Source of the DNA: Streptomyces sp. TLI_235
GTDB lineage: Bacteria > Actinomycetota > Actinomycetes > Streptomycetales > Streptomycetaceae
Assembly (NCBI GenBank): GCA_002300355.1
Contig: NSGV01000001.1
Span: 3,224,001 to 3,288,000 of the forward strand
Direction of reading: 5' to 3'
Length of the DNA: 64,000 nt
A model generated the notes under the pieces. It was not told the DNA's origin. It was given only the letters and a program-made list of their open reading frames with translations, and searched no databases. How positions within the stretch are numbered: the stretch's first letter is position 1; the number at the start of each line of letters is the position of its first letter. The position numbers were made by a program, and so were the translations under genes. Of this stretch, positions 43,638 through 52,400 are shown piece by piece.

Positions 43638-43688
43638 CCGAAGGGCCCGGCCGGAGCGACCGCAGGTCGTCCCGGCCGGGCCCTTCGG
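43638..43688. terminator. Strong bidirectional terminator
   Basis: A 17-bp perfect stem (43638-43654 with 43672-43688) between the partner gene and the convergent marR-family gene. The loop contains a smaller inverted repeat. Confidence 0.88.
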
Positions 43689-43704
43689 CGTTCCCGTGCG
43701 CCGG

Positions 43705-44223
43705 TCAGCCCACCGCGACGGGCACCGGGCCCGCGGCCGCTGCGGCCGGTGAGGCGGGTGAGGCGGGTTCGGCGGGTTCGGCGGGTTCGAGGTCGCGGAC
43801 GGCGGCGACCAGCGGGGCGAGCTCGGGGCGCCGCCCGGCCGCGTCCAGGGCCTCGCGCAGCGCGTGGTCGTTGGTGGGGCGGGCCTGCTCCAGCAGGGCC
43901 AGCCCGGCGTCGGTGACGTTGGTGTAGATGCCGCGGCGGTCGGTCGGGCAGAGGTAGCGGGCGAGCAGGCCGCGGTCCTCCAGCCGGGTGACCAGCCGGG
44001 TGGTGGCGCTCTGGCTGAGCACGACGGCGTCCGCGAGCTGGGTCATCCGGAAGTGCCCGCCCTCCTCGTCGTGCTGCGCGCTGAGCACGTCCAGGACGGA
44101 GAACTCGCGCACGCTCAGGCCGTGCTCCGCCTGGAGGGCGCGCTCGATGTGCGCCTCGATCCGGCCGTGCAGGGCGGAGAGTGCGCACCAGCCGTGGGCC
44201 AGGCCCGGTTCGGGTCGCGTCAT
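43705..44223 (-). CDS. MarR-family transcriptional regulator
   Basis: A 172-residue winged-helix protein. The core shows FSVLDVLSAQ, the recognition helix LSQSATTRLVTRLEDRGLL and the wing YLCPTDRRGIYTNVTDAG. The tail repeats PAEP/ASPA. ATG 44223 has AAGGGAG upstream. It is divergent from an MFS efflux gene and is its likely repressor. Confidence 0.88.
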   Translation of the reverse strand: MTRPEPGLAHGWCALSALHGRIEAHIERALQAEHGLSVREFSVLDVLSAQHDEEGGHFRMTQLADAVVLSQSATTRLVTRLEDRGLLARYLCPTDRRGIYTNVTDAGLALLEQARPTNDHALREALDAAGRRPELAPLVAAVRDLEPAEPAEPASPASPAAAAAGPVPVAVG

Positions 44224-44287
44224 GGGACCACTGCTCCCTTCGCTGCGGTGTCACCCCAGGATAGTCCAAATCCGAGATAGACCGCGT

Positions 44288-44309
44288 TTGCAACTATCGG
44301 CGTGTGCAA
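44288..44309. promoter_or_regulatory. Candidate operator between marR-family and MFS genes
   Basis: Inverted arms TTGCA (44288-44292) and TGCAA (44305-44309) lie in the 136-bp divergent region, just before an AT-rich TTAATG. Weak evidence, and no consensus is available for this regulator. Confidence 0.35.
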
Positions 44310-44359
44310 TTAATGTCGAAGCCCGTAAGACCTGTACGCAACCACTGGGAAGGCCACCC

Positions 44360-45580
44360 ATGCCTCTCGCACTCCTGGCGCTCGCCATCGGCGCCTTCGG
44401 CATCGGCACCACGGAATTCGTGGTCATGGGACTGCTACCGCAGGTGGCCCAGGACTTCGGCGTCTCCGTCCCCACCGCCGGCCTGCTCACCACCGGCTAC
44501 GCCCTCGGCGTGGTGGCCGGCGCCCCGCTGCTCGCCGCCCTCGGCACCCGGGTCAGCCGCAAGCGGATGCTCACGCTGCTGATGGGCCTGTTCGTCGCGG
44601 GCAACCTGCTGACCGCCCTCGCTCCCGCCTTCGGCCTGGTGCTCGCCGGCCGGATCACCGCCTCACTCGCCCACGGCGCCTTCTTCGGCATCGGCTCGAT
44701 CGTCGCGGCCGGCCTCGTCGCCCCCGCGCGCAAGGCCGGGGCGATCGCCATGATGTTCACCGGCCTGACCGTCGCCAACGTGGTCGGCGTGCCGCTCGGC
44801 ACCCTGGTCGGCCAGCAGGTCGGCTGGCGGGTCACCTTCCTGCTGGTCGCCGCGCTCGGCGTGGCCGGGCTGGCGGGCATCGCCGCCCTCGTCCCGGCCG
44901 ACCCGCGGCCCGGCACCGACGGCACCGGACGGCCCGGGATCCGGCGCGAGCTGGCCGCCTTCCGCAACGTCCAGGTCGTGCTCGCGATGCTGATGACGGT
45001 GCTGGGCTTCGGCGGCGTCTTCGCCGCGGTGACCTACATCGCGCCGATGATGACCGAGGCCGCCGGCTACGCCGAGTCCTCCGTCACCTGGCTGCTCGTC
45101 CTGTTCGGGCTCGGCATGGTCGTCGGCAACCTGGTCGGCGGCAGGTACGCGGACCGCCGGCTGATGCCGATGCTCATCACCACGCTCGGCGCGCTGGCCG
45201 TCGTCCTCGCGCTGTTCTCCTTCACGGCGCACGACAGGGTGCTGGCCGCGGTCACCGTGCCGCTGATCGGCGCGCTCGGCTTCGCCACCGTCCCGCCGCT
45301 GCAGAAGCGCGTCCTCGACCGGACCGCCGACGCCCCCACCCTGGCCTCCGCCGTGAACATCGGCGCCTTCAACCTCGGCAACGCGCTGGCCGCCTGGCTC
45401 GGCGGCGCCGTCCTCTCGGCCGGCCTCGGCGCCACCGCCCCCAACTGGGTGGGCGCTCTGATGGCCGCCGGCGCCCTCGGTCTCGCCGTCCTCTCCGCCG
45501 GGCTGGACCGCCGGCCGGCACCGGTGCCGACCGTGACCGCCGACACCGCGCCCGCCGTGCGGGTACCCGTCCACCACTGA
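44360..45580 (+). CDS. MFS drug-efflux transporter (DHA1 family)
   Basis: A 406-residue 12-helix protein. ALAIGAFGIGTTEFVVMGLLP is the classic start of the AraJ/Cmx/YdhP group of DHA1 exporters. Motif A GTRVSRKRML and motif C-like segment GVPLGTLVGQQVGWR are present. ATG 44360 has GGGAAGG nine bases upstream. Divergent MarR regulator, so probably inducible by its substrate. Confidence 0.9.
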   Translation: MPLALLALAIGAFGIGTTEFVVMGLLPQVAQDFGVSVPTAGLLTTGYALGVVAGAPLLAALGTRVSRKRMLTLLMGLFVAGNLLTALAPAFGLVLAGRITASLAHGAFFGIGSIVAAGLVAPARKAGAIAMMFTGLTVANVVGVPLGTLVGQQVGWRVTFLLVAALGVAGLAGIAALVPADPRPGTDGTGRPGIRRELAAFRNVQVVLAMLMTVLGFGGVFAAVTYIAPMMTEAAGYAESSVTWLLVLFGLGMVVGNLVGGRYADRRLMPMLITTLGALAVVLALFSFTAHDRVLAAVTVPLIGALGFATVPPLQKRVLDRTADAPTLASAVNIGAFNLGNALAAWLGGAVLSAGLGATAPNWVGALMAAGALGLAVLSAGLDRRPAPVPTVTADTAPAVRVPVHH

Positions 45581-45639
45581 CCGACCGTCCGATCCCCCGC
45601 ACTACGAACACCGCAGCACCGAACCGAACCGGAGTACCG

Positions 45640-46050
45640 ATGAACCCGCTGACCACCGCCGACGCCGACCGCCTGATCGCCGCCGCCCACCGGGCCGCCG
45701 AGGCCGAGGGCGTCCGGATCTCCGCCACCGTGCTGGACGCCGGGGGCCACCTGCTGGCCTTCCGCCGCGACGACCGAGCCGTCCTGATCGCCGGCGAGAC
45801 CAGCACCCGCAAGGCCTACACGGCCCTCCAGCTGGACACCCCCACCGCCGACCTGGTCGATGCCGTCCGGCCCGGCGGCCCCTTCCACACCCTGCCCACC
45901 GCGCTGGACCGCCCGCTGCTCTTCCTCGCCGGCGGCATCCCGCTGCACCGCGACGGACGGCTCGTCGGCGCCCTCGGCATCGGCGGCGGCGCACCCGCCC
46001 AGGACCACGGCTTCGCCCGAGCCGCCGCGGCCGAGTCCGACCTCGGCTGA
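45640..46050 (+). CDS. GlcG/HbpS-family protein
   Basis: A 136-residue protein of the HbpS/GlcG fold: LTTADADRLIAAAHRAAEAEGV, VLDAGGHLLAFRR, TSTRKAYTAL, FLAGGIPLHRDGRLVGALGIGGG. In Streptomyces the exported HbpS binds haem and signals redox stress through SenS/SenR. This copy has no signal peptide and is probably cytosolic. It lies 59 bp after the MFS gene and shares its transcript, ending at a strong terminator. Haem binding is not proven by sequence. Confidence 0.84.
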   Translation: MNPLTTADADRLIAAAHRAAEAEGVRISATVLDAGGHLLAFRRDDRAVLIAGETSTRKAYTALQLDTPTADLVDAVRPGGPFHTLPTALDRPLLFLAGGIPLHRDGRLVGALGIGGGAPAQDHGFARAAAAESDLG

Positions 46051-46084
46051 CGTCCACTCAGTTCGGGTACGGCCCCGGACAGCA

Positions 46085-46119
46085 GAAATCCCGTCCGGTC
46101 GACGACCGGACGGGATTTC
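46085..46119. terminator. Strong terminator after the HbpS-like gene
   Basis: A near-perfect palindrome with 17-bp arms (46085-46101 and 46103-46119) about a central A. It starts with GAAATCCCG and ends in GGGATTTC, so each strand ends in a short T run. Confidence 0.85.
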
Positions 46120-46216
46120 GCCGGGCCTCCGGCCGCCGGGCTCCGGTCGGCTACGGCCCCCGCGGTTGCCGTACCGCACTGCTGTACGGCGGCCCGCTCA
46201 GTGCGGAACCCGGGGT

Positions 46217-46652
46217 TCAGTGGTCGTTGAGGAAGGTGTGTTCGCTTCCGAGATGCCCCCACGCTCGGGCCCAGCCAGATCGAGACGGCGATGCTGATGT
46301 TCTCCGGAAGGTCGTAAATGCCGCCGTCCGAAGCACTGACGGTCTTGCACGATCCGAGCCCGCCCGTGGCCTCGATGATGTAGCGGGAGTTGTACTGGCC
46401 GGAGCTGCTCTGGGTCCAGACCTGGACCCAGAGGGCCATTCAGTCGGCTGCCGAGTCGCAGACGGAGACGACGTCGCCGTGCTCCTCGACGTAGACCGTG
46501 CCGCCGTGGGCGGAGTCCACGGCGGTGCACGTGTGGTCCCAGCTGCCGCCGGGCGGGTCGACAGCCGCCGATGCCGACGTCGCGGTGGCGAGCGCCCCGC
46601 CGGCAAGGAGAACGGTGGCTGCGGTTAAGGCCGCGATCCTGTGACGCATCAT
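46217..46652 (-). pseudogene. Small secreted protein interrupted by an in-frame TGA
   Basis: From ATG 46652 (GGGAGG upstream) a signal peptide (MRHRIAALTAATVLLAGG...ASAA) leads into a short beta-rich extracellular protein (VDPPGGSWDHTC...VSVCDSAAD) that stops at TGA 46442-46440 after 70 codons. The next codon is ATG, and the same frame continues with MALWVQVWTQSSSGQ...GGLGSC...LPENISIAVSIWLG, which looks like the missing second half: a cysteine that could pair, and typical strand sequence. Downstream the frame has no early stop, while another frame ends in TFLNDH at 46217, hinting at a further indel. Read as a decayed gene. A genuine 70-residue protein remains possible. Confidence 0.6.
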
Positions 46653-46895
46653 GCGATCCTCCCTAGGGCTCGCTCGGACGGCGAGCTCCAGCGAGCCCAA
46701 GCAGATGGCTGCCACGGGTCGGTGAGGGCGAGTGGACCTTTGCATTGCCTTGACTGCACGCGCACAAATCACCCGCGCAACCCGGGCTGCCGTGACGGCG
46801 CGTCAGCGGATCGCGGCGCAGCTCCTCCGGCAGATCGTGGCCGAAGCGCCCGGGCTCCCGGAGCAGGCGCTGCACTCCACTGCCGCACGAACGCT

Positions 46896-46931
46896 CAAAG
46901 GCCCTCCCGGGTAATCCCGGAAGGGCCTTTG
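46896..46931 (-). terminator. Terminator of tRNA-Ala
   Basis: CAAAGGCCCT (46896-46905) pairs with AGGGCCTTTG (46922-46931), with an inner CCCGG/CCGGG extension. The rest of 46653-46939 holds no gene I can support. Confidence 0.78.
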
Positions 46932-46937
46932 ACATTG

Positions 46938-47013
<76 letters not shown>

Positions 47014-47123
47014 AACGAGAAAGAACTCTATCACCTCTGCGGACCGGCCCGTGACCATTGCGGCCACGGCCCCGACGTGCGGCGCCCCGCCCTCCGCGGG
47101 GCGGAGGGCGGGGCGCTCGGGGA

Positions 47124-48233
47124 TCACTCGTTGGCCGCTCGGGCCCGCGGCGCGAAGTCCGCCTCGGGTGGCGCGGCGGCCTCCGCGTACTGGTCGAACA
47201 GCGGGGTCCGGCGGGACTCGGCCGGGCGGCCGGAGTCCCGAACGCCGGGGGCGCCGAGGTCGAGGCCGCGGGTGACCCGGGGGGCGACCGGCGCGGTGAC
47301 GTAGGTCGGCAGCGGGACGGGCACCGGCTCCCAGGAGTCGGCCCCGGCCGGCCCCCGCTCGCGCATCCCGTCCACCCACTCCTCGTGGTCGGTGGCCTCG
47401 ACCAGGGCGGTCGCCGAGGTGGCGGCCTCGGACAGGCCGTGCGCCGGCGCCTCGGCGGCGAGCCGAAGGTGCGGCCGGGCAGGCCCGTCCGCGACGGGCG
47501 CTCCGTCGTGCCGGACGGACTCCGGGGCGAGCTGCGCGGAGAACTGCGCGGCGGCCTGCGGCTCAGCCCGGTCGGCGCGCTCCCGCCGCTGCTCCCGGTC
47601 CCGCTCGCGGGCGCGCAGCCGCTCGGCGGCCTGCGCGGCGCGGGCCCGGTCGATCTTGACCTCGTACCGCTGGCGTTCCAGTCGGCGCAGGTGGCCGATG
47701 TAGAAGGTCAGCAGCGCGGCGGGCACGGCGGGCACCCAGATGAAGGCGATGCCGGAGACGGCCGCGACCACCGCACCGAGCGCGAAGGCCACGAAGAGCA
47801 GGGTGACCATGCGGCGGCGCCGGGCGAGCAGCCGGGCGCGGCGCTGCGCGGTCGGCCGGTGCGGCCGGTCCGCCGGGATCTCTGCGCCGGAGACCTGGAT
47901 CTCGGGCGCGTCCGGGGTTGCCGCGGGCTCCGGGGCCGCCGGCACCGGCTCGGCCGGGGCGTCCTCGGCGACCGCGGGCGCGACAGGGGCGGACGGGTCG
48001 CCGGGGGCGTCGTCCTGGACGGGGGCGGGGTGCCCGCCGGTGGGTTCGTCGGTGAGAGACCTCGATGCGCGCCGCTCCAGCGCCGACCGGCCGGCCAGCA
48101 GGCGGATCGCGGTACTGAAGCGTTCCGTCGGACGCGACTCGTTGAGCTCGTCCTGCCTGCGGAGCCACATCGGCACCAGATAGGCGGCCCAGGCTCCCAC
48201 GATGACCGCGTAGATAAGGCCGCTACTGCTCAC
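47124..48233 (-). CDS. SepX/GlpR-like membrane protein (cell division)
   Basis: A 369-residue protein with an N-terminal transmembrane helix (about 5-22, SSGLIYAVIVGAWAAYLVPMW), then RRQDELNESRPTERFSTAIRLL, a long acidic proline/alanine linker (about 60-125), a paired transmembrane hairpin (about 143-181) and an arginine-rich coiled stretch (RRLERQRYEVKIDRARAAQAAERLRARERDREQRR split over 183-220) before a disordered tail. This layout and the rimJ/moeA/galU neighbourhood fit the actinobacterial divisome protein SepX of Streptomyces and GlpR of corynebacteria. The assignment is from recollection of those proteins plus synteny. An AT-rich stretch lies upstream. Confidence 0.75.
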   Translation of the reverse strand: MSSSGLIYAVIVGAWAAYLVPMWLRRQDELNESRPTERFSTAIRLLAGRSALERRASRSLTDEPTGGHPAPVQDDAPGDPSAPVAPAVAEDAPAEPVPAAPEPAATPDAPEIQVSGAEIPADRPHRPTAQRRARLLARRRRMVTLLFVAFALGAVVAAVSGIAFIWVPAVPAALLTFYIGHLRRLERQRYEVKIDRARAAQAAERLRARERDREQRRERADRAEPQAAAQFSAQLAPESVRHDGAPVADGPARPHLRLAAEAPAHGLSEAATSATALVEATDHEEWVDGMRERGPAGADSWEPVPVPLPTYVTAPVAPRVTRGLDLGAPGVRDSGRPAESRRTPLFDQYAEAAAPPEADFAPRARAANE

Positions 48234-48393
48234 GATTCACACGGTACGGGGGCGCGGTAAGGCCTGGCAGCAATTTGGCGCGGCGTGTCGTGTGATCAAG
48301 CTGATTCTCCGACTATTTTGCCGGTGTTTGCCACCACTCGACCCGGCCCCCGATGCCAGATCGATATCTATTTCGAACAAATATTCAATTCAT

Positions 48394-48972
48394 TCAGGAG
48401 CGCGCGCTCCTGACGGCACGCCAGCGCTCCACCATGCCCTCCGGCACCTCCTCGGCGGTGAGGGCGTAGACGAGGTGGTCGCGCCAGTCGCCGTCGATGT
48501 GCAGATACCGGGGCCGCATTCCCTCCTCGCGGAAGCCGAGTTTCTCGACCACCCGCCGGCTCGGCCGGTTCTCCGGCCGAATGCACACCTCGATCCGGTG
48601 CAGTCCGAGCGTGCGGAAACAGTGGTCGACCGAGAGCGCGACCGCGGTCGGCATGATGCCGTGCCCGGCCGCCTGCTCGTCGATCCAGTAGCCGACGTTG
48701 GCGGAGCACATCGACCCCCAGGTGATGCCGCCGACGGTGAGCTGGCCGACCAGCCGCCCCCGGTGCAGCACCACGAAGGGCAGCATCCGCCCGGCCGCCG
48801 CCTCGCCGCGCAGGTAGCGGACCATCTGCCGGTAGCTCGGCCGGGCGACGCCGCCGCGGCCCGCCGGCGGCGGGGGCACGGTCGCCTCCCAGCGCCGCAG
48901 CCAGTCCCGGTTGCGGCGGCTGACCTCCTGCCAGGCGCGCTGGTCGCGGACCCGGATCGGGCGCAGCGTCAC
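48394..48972 (-). CDS. RimJ/RimL-type GNAT N-acetyltransferase, probably starting earlier at a CTG
   Basis: A GNAT enzyme: RPIRVRDQRAWQEVSRRNRDWLRRWEAT, VVLHRGRLVGQLTVGGI, the acetyl-CoA loop YWIDEQAAGHGIMPTAV, IRPENRPSRRVVEKLGFREEG. It is given from GTG 48972 (192 residues). That start removes the WPVELTEGEV lead-in usual in RimJ-like proteins. The same frame is open to CTG 49011, which overlaps the mog stop as CTGA and has GGAG six bases upstream. The CTG start (205 residues) is therefore plausible. Acetylates an N-terminal alanine or another amine by family analogy. Confidence 0.86.
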   Translation of the reverse strand: MTLRPIRVRDQRAWQEVSRRNRDWLRRWEATVPPPPAGRGGVARPSYRQMVRYLRGEAAAGRMLPFVVLHRGRLVGQLTVGGITWGSMCSANVGYWIDEQAAGHGIMPTAVALSVDHCFRTLGLHRIEVCIRPENRPSRRVVEKLGFREEGMRPRYLHIDGDWRDHLVYALTAEEVPEGMVERWRAVRSARS

Positions 48973-49007
48973 CTCGCCCTCGGTCAGCTCGACCGGCCAG
49001 CCGGCGC

Positions 49008-49529
49008 TCAGCTCGTGCTCCGCGTGCTGCTGTCCGGCCGCGGGTGGTCGCCGCCGCGGAGCTGGTCGACGGCGTGGGCGAGCAGCGGTTGGAGGACGGC
49101 CAGGCCGTCCTTGACGCCGCCGGTGGAGCCGGGCAGGTTGACGATCAGGGTGCGTCCGGCGAGGCCGGCGAGGCCGCGGGAGAGCGCCGCGGTGGGCACC
49201 TTGTTGCGTCCCTGCGCGCGGATCGCCTCGGCGATGCCGGGGATCTGGCGGTCGATCACCCGGGCGGTCATCTCGGGCGTGAGGTCCATCGGCGAGATGC
49301 CGGTGCCGCCGGTGGTGAGGACGACGTCGTAGCCGGCCGCGACGGCCTCCCGCAGGACGGCCTCGACGGGCTCGCCGTCGGGCACCACGCGGGGGCCGTC
49401 GACGGTGAAGCCCATCCGGCCGAGGCCCTCGGCGAGCAGCGGTCCGCCCCGGTCCTCGTAGACGCCGGCGGAGGCGCGGTTGGAGACGGTGACGGCGAGT
49501 GCCCGCATGCCGCCCTCGGCGGCGGTCAC
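49008..49529 (-). CDS. mog: Molybdopterin adenylyltransferase-like protein (MoaB/Mog)
   Basis: A 173-residue MogA/MoaB-fold protein: [33 protein letters not shown] (the molybdopterin-binding loop), [19 protein letters not shown]. It adenylates molybdopterin for cofactor assembly. GTG 49529 is chosen because it overlaps the moaC stop (GTGA) and has GAGGAGG upstream. ATG 49508 is internal. Confidence 0.9.
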   Translation of the reverse strand: MTAAEGGMRALAVTVSNRASAGVYEDRGGPLLAEGLGRMGFTVDGPRVVPDGEPVEAVLREAVAAGYDVVLTTGGTGISPMDLTPEMTARVIDRQIPGIAEAIRAQGRNKVPTAALSRGLAGLAGRTLIVNLPGSTGGVKDGLAVLQPLLAHAVDQLRGGDHPRPDSSTRSTS

Positions 49530-50023
49530 CGGGCCTCCTCGCGGGCCCAGTCGCCGCTCTTGCCGCCGGTCTTGGTGAGCACCCGGACGTCGGTGATCGC
49601 GGCGGCCTTGTCGACCGCCTTGACCATGTCGACGACGGTCAGCCCGGCGACCGCGACGGCGGTCAGCGCCTCCATCTCGACGCCGGTGCGGTCGGCCGTC
49701 CGCACGGTGGCGGTGATCTCGACGGCCTCGTCGGTGACGGCCAGGTCGACGGTGACGCCGGAGATGGCGATCGGGTGGCAGAGCGGGATCAGCTCGGGGG
49801 TCTTCTTGGCGCCCATGATCCCGGCGATCCGTGCGACGGCGAGGGCGTCGCCCTTGGGGACGCCCTCCCCGCGGAGCAGTTCGACCACCCGCGGGGCGAC
49901 GACGACCCGTCCGGCCGCGACGGCGGTGCGGACGGTGGTGGCCTTCTCGGAGACGTCCACCATGCGGGCGGCGCCGGTGTCGTCGACGTGCGTGAGGCGG
50001 TCGCCGGGGGGTGTCTCGGTCAC
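49526..50023 (-). CDS. moaC: Cyclic pyranopterin monophosphate synthase
   Basis: A 165-residue Moa[66 protein letters not shown] and TKTGGKSG are the conserved blocks. It converts the MoaA product to cyclic pyranopterin monophosphate. GTG 50023 has GGAG six bases upstream. Coupled to mog by a four-base overlap. Confidence 0.94.
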   Translation of the reverse strand: MTETPPGDRLTHVDDTGAARMVDVSEKATTVRTAVAAGRVVVAPRVVELLRGEGVPKGDALAVARIAGIMGAKKTPELIPLCHPIAISGVTVDLAVTDEAVEITATVRTADRTGVEMEALTAVAVAGLTVVDMVKAVDKAAAITDVRVLTKTGGKSGDWAREEAR

Positions 50024-50077
50024 GGGGGCTCCAGTGGCGCGGGTCGAATACCGCGCTACCGTACAACCCCCGTGCCG

Positions 50078-51400
50078 TCAGTCCGTGAGAAGGACCACGT
50101 CGACGCGGCTGCCGGCCGGCAGCGCGGTGGTGTCCTCGGGGACGGTGATCAGACAGTCGGCCTGCGCGAGGGCGCCGACCAGGTGCGAGGACGCGCCGCC
50201 GACCGGGGTGACGGTGCCGTCGGCGCCGTACCGGCCGCGCAGGAACTGCCGCCGCCCGGCGGGCGACCGGAGCTCCGCGGTGCAGACCGCACCGACCACC
50301 GGCCGGTGCACGTCGGGGGCGCCGAGCATGGTGCGGATCAGCGGCCGGACGAACAGCTCGAAGGAGATGTACGCGCTGACCGGGTTGCCGGGCAGGGCGA
50401 GCAGCGGGACGCCGTCCTTGCCGAGCCGGCCGAAGCCCTGCGGCTTTCCGGGCTGCATGCGCAGCCGCCGGAAGTCGACGCCGCCGAGGTCCTCGCCGCC
50501 GGGCAGCGGCTGGAGGGCCTCCTTGACGACGTCGTAGGCGCCGACGCTGACCCCGCCGCTGGTGACGATCAGGTCGGCGTCGGCGAGCTGCTCCTGCAGC
50601 ACCCCGCGGAGCACGGCCGGGTCGTCGGGCACGCCGCCGATCCGGACGGCCTCGGCGCCGGCGGCGCGGGCGGCCGCGGTGAGGGTGAAGCTGTTGGAGT
50701 CGGAGATCCGGCCGGGGCCGATCGGCTCGCCGGGCTGGACGAGTTCGCTGCCGGTGGAGAGCACCGCGACCCGGGGCCTGCGGTGGACGGCAGCGGTGGC
50801 CCGGCCGATCGCGGCGAGCAGGCCGAGCTGGGCGGGGCCGAGCAGGGTGCCGGCGGCGAGCACCGTCGTGCCGGCGGTGATGTCGCTGCCGCGGCGGCGG
50901 ATGTGGGCGCCGGCCTCGACCGGGCGGAGCACCTGGACGGTCTCGTCGGGGGCGGCCGGGGCCATCGCGTCGGCGGGCCGGCCGGTGCCGGTGCCGCCGT
51001 CGGTCCACTCGACCGGGGCGACGGCGTCGGCGCCGGGCGGCACGGGCGCGCCGGTCATGATCCGGGCGGCCTGGCCGGGGCCGACCTCGGGGAGCTCGGC
51101 GGCGCCGGCCGCGATGTCGCCGACCACGGCGAGGGCGACCGGCGCGGTGTCCGCGGCGCGCAGCGCGTAGCCGTCCATCGAGCTGTTGTCGAAGGGCGGC
51201 AGGTCGACGGCGGCGGTGACGTCGGCGGCGAGCCGGCGGCCGAGGGCGTCGAGCAGGTCCACCTCGACCGGCTGCAGCGGGGCGGCCCCGGCGAGGACGT
51301 CGGCGAGGTGCTCGTCGACGGTCCACATCCGGGGGGCGACCGGGGCCCCGGCGTCCTCGCAGCAGGGGTCGTTGCTGCCGTGCGCGGGGCCCGCGGTCAT
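50078..51400 (-). CDS. moeA: MoeA/gephyrin-like molybdopterin molybdotransferase (possible Glp)
   Basis: A 440-residue MoeA-family protein: LPPFDNSSMDGYAL, GDIAAG, RIMTGAPVPPGADAVAPVE, VAVLSTGSELV, the molybdopterin loop TSGGVSVGAYDVVKE and LPGNPVSAYISFE. It inserts molybdate into molybdopterin. In corynebacteria the MoeA paralogue in this same gene neighbourhood (Glp) binds FtsZ and a membrane receptor homologous to SepX, so a division role is possible besides or instead of cofactor synthesis. The neighbouring moaC and mog argue that cofactor chemistry is retained. ATG 51400 with AAGGCGAG upstream, 24 bp after galU. Confidence 0.91.
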   Translation of the reverse strand: MTAGPAHGSNDPCCEDAGAPVAPRMWTVDEHLADVLAGAAPLQPVEVDLLDALGRRLAADVTAAVDLPPFDNSSMDGYALRAADTAPVALAVVGDIAAGAAELPEVGPGQAARIMTGAPVPPGADAVAPVEWTDGGTGTGRPADAMAPAAPDETVQVLRPVEAGAHIRRRGSDITAGTTVLAAGTLLGPAQLGLLAAIGRATAAVHRRPRVAVLSTGSELVQPGEPIGPGRISDSNSFTLTAAARAAGAEAVRIGGVPDDPAVLRGVLQEQLADADLIVTSGGVSVGAYDVVKEALQPLPGGEDLGGVDFRRLRMQPGKPQGFGRLGKDGVPLLALPGNPVSAYISFELFVRPLIRTMLGAPDVHRPVVGAVCTAELRSPAGRRQFLRGRYGADGTVTPVGGASSHLVGALAQADCLITVPEDTTALPAGSRVDVVLLTD

Positions 51401-51424
51401 CGCCTCACTCGCCTTCGTGATGGG

Positions 51425-52345
<921 letters not shown>

Positions 52346-52400
52346 GCGTCGACCTTACTGAGGCGTTTCAGCGCCCTGTGAGAGCGAGGTGAGTCGGGTG

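Noticed and set aside
41195..43688. Secretion system or ABC exporter complex linking the ABC genes with the VWA pair
   Set aside because: The two units are divergent with separate starts, and the VWA pair has its own promoter and terminator. Nothing in the sequences ties them together.
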